DNA of 10,612 bases from NCBI GenBank assembly GCA_900553145.1, contig USCL01000120.1, forward strand, positions 1-10,612. The letters run 5' to 3'. The notes beneath the pieces were generated by a model. The model did no database searches and was not told the DNA's origin. It saw only the letters and a program-made list of their open reading frames with translations. Position numbers and translations under genes: made by a program. The DNA comes from an uncultured Desulfovibrio sp. Lineage in GTDB: Bacteria; Desulfobacterota; Desulfovibrionia; Desulfovibrionales; Desulfovibrionaceae. Below are positions 5,722 to 10,612 of this stretch, one piece after another; the stretch's first letter is position 1; the number at the start of each line of letters is the position of its first letter.

Positions 5722-6132
5722 ATGAACAACGCCATTCCGTTCCACGCCGTTATGGACGTGCTGGCCCGGCTTGAATCCGAAGCCGCCGGAGGCGCCCCCG
5801 TCTGCGTCGCCATCGTCAACCGCACGGGCGGGCTCGCCGCCTTCCTCAGCATGGACGGCACCCCCGAACGGGCCGTCCCCATCGCCCAGAGCAAGGCCTA
5901 TACCGCCATGCGCATGGAATCGGCCACGCAGGCGTTCCACGACCGCCTCGTCCGCGAGAACCTTTCGATCGCGGACTTCTGCGATCCGGGCTTCTCCGCG
6001 CTCCCCGGGGGCGTGCCCGTGTTCGACGGGGCCGGGCGCTGCATCGGCGGCGTCGGCATCAGCGGCAGGAAACCGCAGGAAGACGCCGAACTCGCCGAAC
6101 GTCTGGCCCAAAGGCTCATGGAGAAGGAATGA
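5722..6132 (+). CDS. GlcG/HbpS-like (DUF336) protein
   Basis: This is a 136-residue soluble protein of the GlcG/HbpS/PduO C-terminal fold. Recognisable parts are VCVAIVNRTGGLAAFLSMDG at 27-46, the family's IAQSKAYTA helix at 54-62, ALPGGVPVFDGAGRCIGG at 93-110 and VGISGRKPQEDAELAERLAQ at 111-130. Some relatives bind haem or cobalamin-related ligands (HbpS, PduO); others, such as GlcG, are genetically linked to glycolate use but biochemically unclear. No signal peptide is seen, so it is probably cytoplasmic. GAGGAA precedes the ATG at 5722, and the gap to ribB is 17 bases. It is thus in the same FMN-controlled transcript and ends at the terminator at 6265. A role tied to flavin supply is inferred from context only. 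Confidence 0.85.
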   Translation: MNNAIPFHAVMDVLARLESEAAGGAPVCVAIVNRTGGLAAFLSMDGTPERAVPIAQSKAYTAMRMESATQAFHDRLVRENLSIADFCDPGFSALPGGVPVFDGAGRCIGGVGISGRKPQEDAELAERLAQRLMEKE

Positions 6133-6264
6133 CAAAAGATGCGGGGAAGGGGCCCCTTTCCCCGGTTCCGCCCCTTGCCGGACAGATTCGGAGGGGCGGC
6201 GGCATAGGCCGGCACCCGCTCTTTTCATACGCTTCCCTTACTCTTGTATGACATTCTCTCCGTC

Positions 6265-6299
6265 GCGGGCCGGGAAAGCATTCCCGGCCCGCTTTTTTT
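6265..6299 (+). terminator. Intrinsic terminator of the ribB operon
   Basis: GCGGGCCGGGAA (6265-6276) and TTCCCGGCCCGC (6281-6292) form a perfect 12-bp stem with loop AGCA, followed by seven T. It is 133 bases past the stop of the GlcG-like gene. The 3' leader also has a near-palindrome GGGGAAGGGGCCCCTTTCCCC-type hairpin at 6143-6163. Confidence 0.95.
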
Positions 6300-6712
6300 G
6301 GGGTACTGTGAATACAAGGGGCGGGCATCCCCCCTCCGGCTGATCCCCTTTCGGGGGCAGGGCGGCCCGCAATGGCAAAAGGCGTATCCTCTTGTACTTT
6401 CAGGAAACGCCCCTCCTCGGGAACATCCTGCCGCCCGGCAACACGCCTCCCGGCCTGTGCTGAAAAAGAAAGGCCCTTTGGATGAGAACATTGATAATCC
6501 CCTCTTGACCAGTCCCCGGCTCAATGTCATTCAGGGAAATGCCATTGCGTTATTCTTTTTCGTAATGCGCTGCGGACGGCGCCAGCCGCCCGTGTGAACG
6601 GACTGTAACACTCCGGGGCAAACCCGCCGGAGAAGGGAGGCCCGGAAGGAAAATGCGCGCCCGCGCGGCGTGCCCTTTCCCCGAGCCTTTCATGCAATAT
6701 AAGGAGACCCAG
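6300..6712. other. 413-base non-coding stretch before the M16C peptidase gene
   Basis: No gene is supported. Frames on both strands lack family likeness, and the plus-strand one starting at 6244 runs through the terminator. A small CCCC-TTTC-GGGG hairpin lies near 6345-6358. GATAAT near 6493 resembles a -10 without a good -35, and TTGACC near 6506 resembles a -35 without a good -10, so the peptidase promoter is unresolved. The ribosome site AAGGAG is at 6701-6706. Confidence 0.5.
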
Positions 6713-9610
6713 ATGAACACCTGCGGCTTTAGCCTCGTGCGCGAGGAAAGGCTTTCGGAAGTTTCCGGCACCGTCAAATTGTGGCGGCATGACGCCACCG
6801 GCGCGGAACTGCTTTCCATACTCAACAACGACGAGAACAAGTGCTTCGGCGCGACGTTCCGCACCCCTCCGAAAGATTCCACCGGCGTAGCCCATATCCT
6901 CGAACACTCCGTCCTCTGCGGCTCGGAAAAATACCCGGTGAAAGAGCCTTTCGTCGAACTGCTCAAAGGGTCGCTCCAGACCTTCCTCAACGCCTTCACC
7001 TTCCCGGACAAGACCTGCTATCCCGTCGCCAGCGCCAACCTTCAGGATTTCTACAACCTTGTGGACGTCTACCTCGACGCCGTGTTCTTCCCCCGCATCG
7101 ACGAGAACTGCTTCCAGCAGGAAGGCTGGCACATCGAGGCCGACAGCCCGGACGGGCCGCTCCGTTACAAGGGCGTGGTCTTCAATGAAATGAAGGGCGT
7201 GTATTCCTCGCCGGACTCCGTGCTGGCCGAGCATTCCCAGCAGTCCCTCTTCCCCGACATGACCTATGGCCTCGACTCCGGCGGCAACCCCGAAGTCATC
7301 CCCCAGCTTACGTACAAGGCCTTCAAGGCGTTCCACGAATCGCACTACCACCCGTCCAACACCCGCTTCTTCTTCTGGGGCGACGACCCCGAGGAACAGC
7401 GTTTCGCGCTGCTTGAGCCCTACCTGTCGCGCTTCACGGCCCGCGAGACCGACAGCGCCGTGCCGCTCCAGCCGCGCCTCGAGGTGCCCCGCCAGCTTGA
7501 GTTCCCCTACGCCGCGGGCGAAGACGGCGACAAGGGGCACGTCACCCTCAACTGGCTGACCTGCGAAACCGCCGACACGGGCGAGCTCCTCGTGCTGGAA
7601 ATGCTGGAGCACATCCTCCTCGGGCTGCCCGGCTCGCCGCTCCGCAAGGCGCTGATCGAATCCGGCCTCGGCGAAGACCTCACCGGCGGCGGCCTTGAAA
7701 CGGATCTGCGCCAGACGTTCTTCTCCGTGGGCCTGCGCTCCATCACGCCCGGCACCGCCGAAGACGTGGAAATGCTGATCATGGAAACGCTGGCCGAGCT
7801 CGCGGAAAACGGCATCCCCGGCGCGGCCGTGGAGGCCGCCGTGAACAGCGTGGAATTCGACCTGCGCGAAAACAATTCGGGCCGGTTCCCGCGCGGCCTC
7901 GCCGCCATGATCCGCAGCCTCGCCACATGGCTGTACGACGGCGACCCCATCGCCCCGCTGGCGTGGGAAAAGCCCCTCGCCGACCTCAAGGCCCGCCTCG
8001 CTTCCGGCGAAAAGGTCTTTGAAGGGGCCATCAAACGCTGGTTCCTCGACAACGAGCACCGCTCCACGGTCATCCTGACCCCGGATTCCGGCCTTGCCGC
8101 CGAACGCGAAGCCGCCGAAGCCGCCAAGCTCCAGCGCATCTACGACGCCCTTTCCGACGGGGACCACAAGGAAATCGTGGCCTGCACCGAGGCCCTGCGC
8201 GCCAGCCAGCAGGCTCCGGACAGCCCCGAAGCCCTCGCCGCCATCCCGAGCCTGACCCTCGCCGATCTGCCCCGCGAGAACGTGATCCTCCCCAAAGAGG
8301 AAGGCAAGGCGGGCGAGCTGGCCATCCTCGCCCACGACATCGACACATCCGGCATCCTGTATGCGGAAATCCTGTTCCCGCTGGACGCCGTGCCCGCCGA
8401 ACTCCTGCCCCTCGTCCCGCTCATGGGCCGCAGCCTCACGGAAATGGGCACCTCCAAGCGCGACTTCGTGGAACTCGGCACCCTGCTGGCCTCCAAGACC
8501 GGCGGCATGGACGCCGCCCCCCTCGTCGCCACCATGCGCGGCACCCGGATGCCGGTCGCCAAGCTCTGCCTCGGCGGCAAGGCCACGGCGGACAAGGCAG
8601 ACGGGCTGTTCTCGCTCATGGCCGAAGTCCTCACCGACACTAATTTCGACAACCCGCAGCGCTTCACCCAGATGGTGCTGGAAGAGCGCGCCCGCCTTGA
8701 GCAGTCGCTCATCCCCGCCGGGCACGGCACGGTCATCGCCCGCCTGCGCGCGGCCTACAGCCTCGCCGGGCAGATCAGCGAAGCCATCGGCGGCATCACC
8801 TACCTTGAAGCCATCCGGGCCCTGTCTGAGCGCGTGGTCGGCGACTGGGACAGCGTGCGCGCGGATCTCGAAATCCTGCGCGGCCTCATCCTGAACCGTC
8901 AGGACGCCGTCCTCAACCTCACCGCCGACGCCGCCACCCTCGCCGCCGTGCAGCCCTGCGCCGCCGCGCTCGGCCGCGCCCTGCCCACGGCCTTCTCCGT
9001 GCCGCTGGAACGCGCGCCGCTCAAGGCCCCGGCGAACGAGGCCCTTATCGTGCCCGCGCAGGTCAATTATATCGGGAAGGGGTGCAACATCTATGATCTC
9101 GGCTACACGTGGCACGGTTCGGCGCACGTCATCACCCGGCACCTGCGCATGGGCTGGCTGTGGGATCAGGTCCGCGTGCAGGGCGGCGCGTACGGCGCGT
9201 TCTGCGCCCTCGATCGCATGAGCGGTTCGCTGGCGCTGGTCTCCTACCGCGATCCCAATGTCGAAAAAACCCTCGCCACCTACGACGCGACGGCCGATTA
9301 CCTGCGGAAGCTGGATCTTTCCGACCGCGACCTGACGCTCGCCATTGTCGGGGCCATCGGCGATCTGGACACCTACCTCCTGCCCGATGCCCGGGGGGCC
9401 GCTTCCCTGTCCCGCCACCTGACGGACGACCGCGACGACCTGCGCCAGCGGATGCGCGAGGAAATACTCGGCACGACCCGCCGCCACTTTACGGAATTCG
9501 CCGACGTCATGGCTGAAGCGGCCAAAGCCGGGACGGTATGCGTCCTCGGCGGTTCCGCAGCCGAAAGCGCGGCCACGGAACATGGCTGGACGAAGAAAAA
9601 AGTCCTGTAA
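6713..9610 (+). CDS. M16C metallopeptidase, presequence-protease (PreP) type
   Basis: This is a 965-residue zinc peptidase with the size and layout of PreP/CYM1. These clamshell enzymes degrade short unstructured peptides, such as cut signal or targeting peptides, in a closed chamber. The inverted zinc motif HILEH is at 61-65 (H61, E64 base, H65), followed by LCGSEKYPVKEPFVELLKGS. The distal zinc ligand is E159 in VVFNEMKGVYSS. The C-terminal half has the substrate-side R821 and Y827 in RVQGGAYGAF, at the six-residue spacing known from plant PreP. The middle (about 450-700) matches the M16C-associated linker region by position. No signal peptide is seen, so it is likely cytoplasmic. The ATG at 6713 has AAGGAG six bases before it; an in-frame ATG at 6653 lacks a ribosome site. 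It appears to be transcribed alone, or with the TetR gene 103 bases downstream. Confidence 0.96.
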   Translation: MNTCGFSLVREERLSEVSGTVKLWRHDATGAELLSILNNDENKCFGATFRTPPKDSTGVAHILEHSVLCGSEKYPVKEPFVELLKGSLQTFLNAFTFPDKTCYPVASANLQDFYNLVDVYLDAVFFPRIDENCFQQEGWHIEADSPDGPLRYKGVVFNEMKGVYSSPDSVLAEHSQQSLFPDMTYGLDSGGNPEVIPQLTYKAFKAFHESHYHPSNTRFFFWGDDPEEQRFALLEPYLSRFTARETDSAVPLQPRLEVPRQLEFPYAAGEDGDKGHVTLNWLTCETADTGELLVLEMLEHILLGLPGSPLRKALIESGLGEDLTGGGLETDLRQTFFSVGLRSITPGTAEDVEMLIMETLAELAENGIPGAAVEAAVNSVEFDLRENNSGRFPRGLAAMIRSLATWLYDGDPIAPLAWEKPLADLKARLASGEKVFEGAIKRWFLDNEHRSTVILTPDSGLAAEREAAEAAKLQRIYDALSDGDHKEIVACTEALRASQQAPDSPEALAAIPSLTLADLPRENVILPKEEGKAGELAILAHDIDTSGILYAEILFPLDAVPAELLPLVPLMGRSLTEMGTSKRDFVELGTLLASKTGGMDAAPLVATMRGTRMPVAKLCLGGKATADKADGLFSLMAEVLTDTNFDNPQRFTQMVLEERARLEQSLIPAGHGTVIARLRAAYSLAGQISEAIGGITYLEAIRALSERVVGDWDSVRADLEILRGLILNRQDAVLNLTADAATLAAVQPCAAALGRALPTAFSVPLERAPLKAPANEALIVPAQVNYIGKGCNIYDLGYTWHGSAHVITRHLRMGWLWDQVRVQGGAYGAFCALDRMSGSLALVSYRDPNVEKTLATYDATADYLRKLDLSDRDLTLAIVGAIGDLDTYLLPDARGAASLSRHLTDDRDDLRQRMREEILGTTRRHFTEFADVMAEAAKAGTVCVLGGSAAESAATEHGWTKKKVL

Positions 9611-9618
9611 TTGCCCGT

Positions 9619-9654
9619 GACGCGGCCCGGGGAAACCGTTTTCCGGGCCGCGTC
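9619..9654 (+). terminator. GC-rich hairpin after the peptidase gene, without T-tract
   Basis: GACGCGGCCCGG (9619-9630) and CCGGGCCGCGTC (9643-9654) form a perfect 12-bp stem eight bases past the stop codon. The 12-base loop contains AAA/TTT that may pair further. No T-run follows, so it may be a weak terminator or a 3'-end stabiliser that allows reading into the TetR gene. Confidence 0.55.
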
Positions 9655-9713
9655 CGGCGACGCTCTGCAACACCGGCAAAGCCTTCCGCCGGAGTCGTCG
9701 TATAGGAGAAGTC

Positions 9714-10379
9714 ATGGATACAAGAGGGATTGATCCCGCCACTCCCGCCACAGAGCGCCGACAGCGCACGCCCCTCGCCGTCACCCGCGAACGGGTCCTC
9801 GGCATTGCGGAGCAGATGTTCCGCCAAAGCGGCGTCCAGGCCGTAAGCGTCGACGCCATCGCACAGGCCGCAGGCATTAAGAAAATGACCCTCTACCGTT
9901 GCTTCCCCTCCAAGGAAGAACTGGTCATGGCCTGCATGGATCAATGGGAAGCCGCATTCCGGCGGATTTGGGAACAGGCGCTGGATCAATATCCCGACGA
10001 GCCCGCCCGGCAGCTTCTGGCGTTTTTCCAGTCCATCTGCGAACTGGTTTCCAAGCCCGAATACAGCGGCAACGTGTTCATGCACCTGATGACCGACTAT
10101 ACCGACCCGGATCATCACATTTGCGTGCGCGTGCGCGAACAGCGGGGTTCCTTGCGCACGGACGTGCGGAACCGCCTCGTTCAGGCGGAAGCTTCCGATC
10201 CCGATCAGCTTGCCGACACCTACTGTCTGCTGCTTGAAGGGCTTTTTACGGCGGCCCGGACGCACGGGTTCGACAGCGGGCCTGTCCGCAACGCCGCCGC
10301 CATCGCCGAAAAGATACTCCGCCAAGGCTGCGGCTCCCGCGCGTTCCCGCCCGAACCGCGCCGTTTCCGGCGCTGGTAG
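9714..10379 (+). CDS. TetR/AcrR family transcriptional regulator
   Basis: This 221-residue protein has the N-terminal TetR helix-turn-helix at about 24-72. It reads REVL-type first helix (RERVLGIAEQMFRQSGVQAV, 26-45), then SVDAIAQAAGIKKMTLYRCF at 45-64 and SKEEL. The recognition part is GIKKMTLYRCFPSKEEL. The C-terminal domain (75-205) is all-helical, as in ligand-binding TetR repressors, and ends in a basic Arg/Pro-rich tail; its ligand cannot be read from sequence. AGGAGA lies just before the ATG at 9714. It follows the peptidase gene by 103 bases on the same strand. No operator with obvious dyad symmetry was found next to it, and its target may lie beyond the right edge. Confidence 0.93.
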   Translation: MDTRGIDPATPATERRQRTPLAVTRERVLGIAEQMFRQSGVQAVSVDAIAQAAGIKKMTLYRCFPSKEELVMACMDQWEAAFRRIWEQALDQYPDEPARQLLAFFQSICELVSKPEYSGNVFMHLMTDYTDPDHHICVRVREQRGSLRTDVRNRLVQAEASDPDQLADTYCLLLEGLFTAARTHGFDSGPVRNAAAIAEKILRQGCGSRAFPPEPRRFRRW

Positions 10380-10612
10380 GGCTGCGCGGGCAGGGACGGC
10401 CCCGCACAGGGCACATTCCTTTCGCCCGCCGAACGGCCGCGCCCAACGGGCAAAGGCCATGCGGCATGGCCCCCAAGAGAAAAGGGGCCAGCACGGCCTC
10501 CCCTTGCCGCCTCGGTGTGCCCGCGTGGCTGTCGGCCCCTTGTGTTTCGCCCACGGCACGCCGCAATCCGCCCAAGCGAAAAGGAAGCGGCCCCGCGTCC
10601 GGCATAAGCCGA
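10380..10612. other. Non-coding tail with two overlapping hairpins
   Basis: No gene is supported in the last 233 bases; the open minus-strand frames are composition shadows. GGCCATG (10455-10461)/CATGGCC (10465-10471) and TGGCCCC (10467-10473)/GGGGCCA (10484-10490) are perfect stems that share bases, so only one can form at a time. No T-tract follows on plus. On the minus strand the first hairpin is followed by TTTG only, a weak terminator at best. Confidence 0.45.

Noticed and set aside
6244..6597. 117-residue plus-strand frame downstream of the GlcG-like gene
   Set aside because: It runs through a perfect terminator, lacks a ribosome site and resembles nothing known.
6527..9877. 1116-residue open frame on the minus strand opposite the M16C peptidase
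   Set aside because: Composition is Gly/Ala/Arg/Val/Glu-rich with no recognisable domain. It follows from GC-rich codon ends of the real gene, whose zinc motif and ribosome site are clear.
1..10612. tRNA, rRNA, CRISPR, insertion sequence or phage features
   Set aside because: I saw no regularly spaced repeats, transposase motifs, terminal inverted repeats with target duplications, or tRNA-like cloverleaf sequence.

Overview
The window is GC-rich (codons end mostly in C or G), densely coded bacterial chromosome. It has eight protein genes, one FMN riboswitch and several strong intrinsic terminators. There is no sign of phage, transposon, CRISPR or tRNA. Gene content and protein style look like a Gram-negative anaerobe and would fit a Desulfovibrionaceae-type delta-proteobacterium. 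That placement is an impression from protein likeness, not a demonstrated assignment.

Left part, minus strand (3022 down to 1): a tight operon hisC > cmk-moaC > lgt. Each junction leaves only two bases between stop and start. The middle gene is the most remarkable object here. It is one uninterrupted reading frame that joins a complete CMP kinase to a complete MoaC (cyclic pyranopterin monophosphate synthase of molybdenum cofactor synthesis) through a Gly/Ala-rich linker. lgt runs off the left edge. Upstream of hisC lies a small secreted LprI/DUF1311-type protein (3145-3567, minus). A 511-base non-coding stretch (3568-4078) follows, unusually rich in perfect inverted repeats, and then an Hsp20 small heat-shock gene (4079-4642, minus).

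Centre: hsp20 diverges from a riboflavin operon on the plus strand. A near-consensus sigma70 promoter (TTGACA-17-TACACT) lies just before a textbook FMN riboswitch (4809-4947). A 127-base expression platform follows, whose last hairpin covers the ribosome binding site of ribB (5075-5704). A GlcG/HbpS-like (DUF336) protein gene follows 17 bases later, and the operon ends at a perfect 12-bp terminator with seven T (6265-6299).

Right part, plus strand: about 410 non-coding bases, then a 965-residue M16C metallopeptidase of the presequence-protease (PreP) type (6713-9610), a GC-rich hairpin, and a TetR-family regulator (9714-10379). The last 233 bases hold no convincing gene but contain two overlapping hairpins.

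The themes are cofactor and envelope housekeeping: nucleotide, molybdopterin, histidine, lipoprotein and flavin synthesis, plus stress and peptide turnover. The best candidate for something not widely described is the Cmk-MoaC fusion. The FMN-riboswitch operon carrying a GlcG-like protein comes next.
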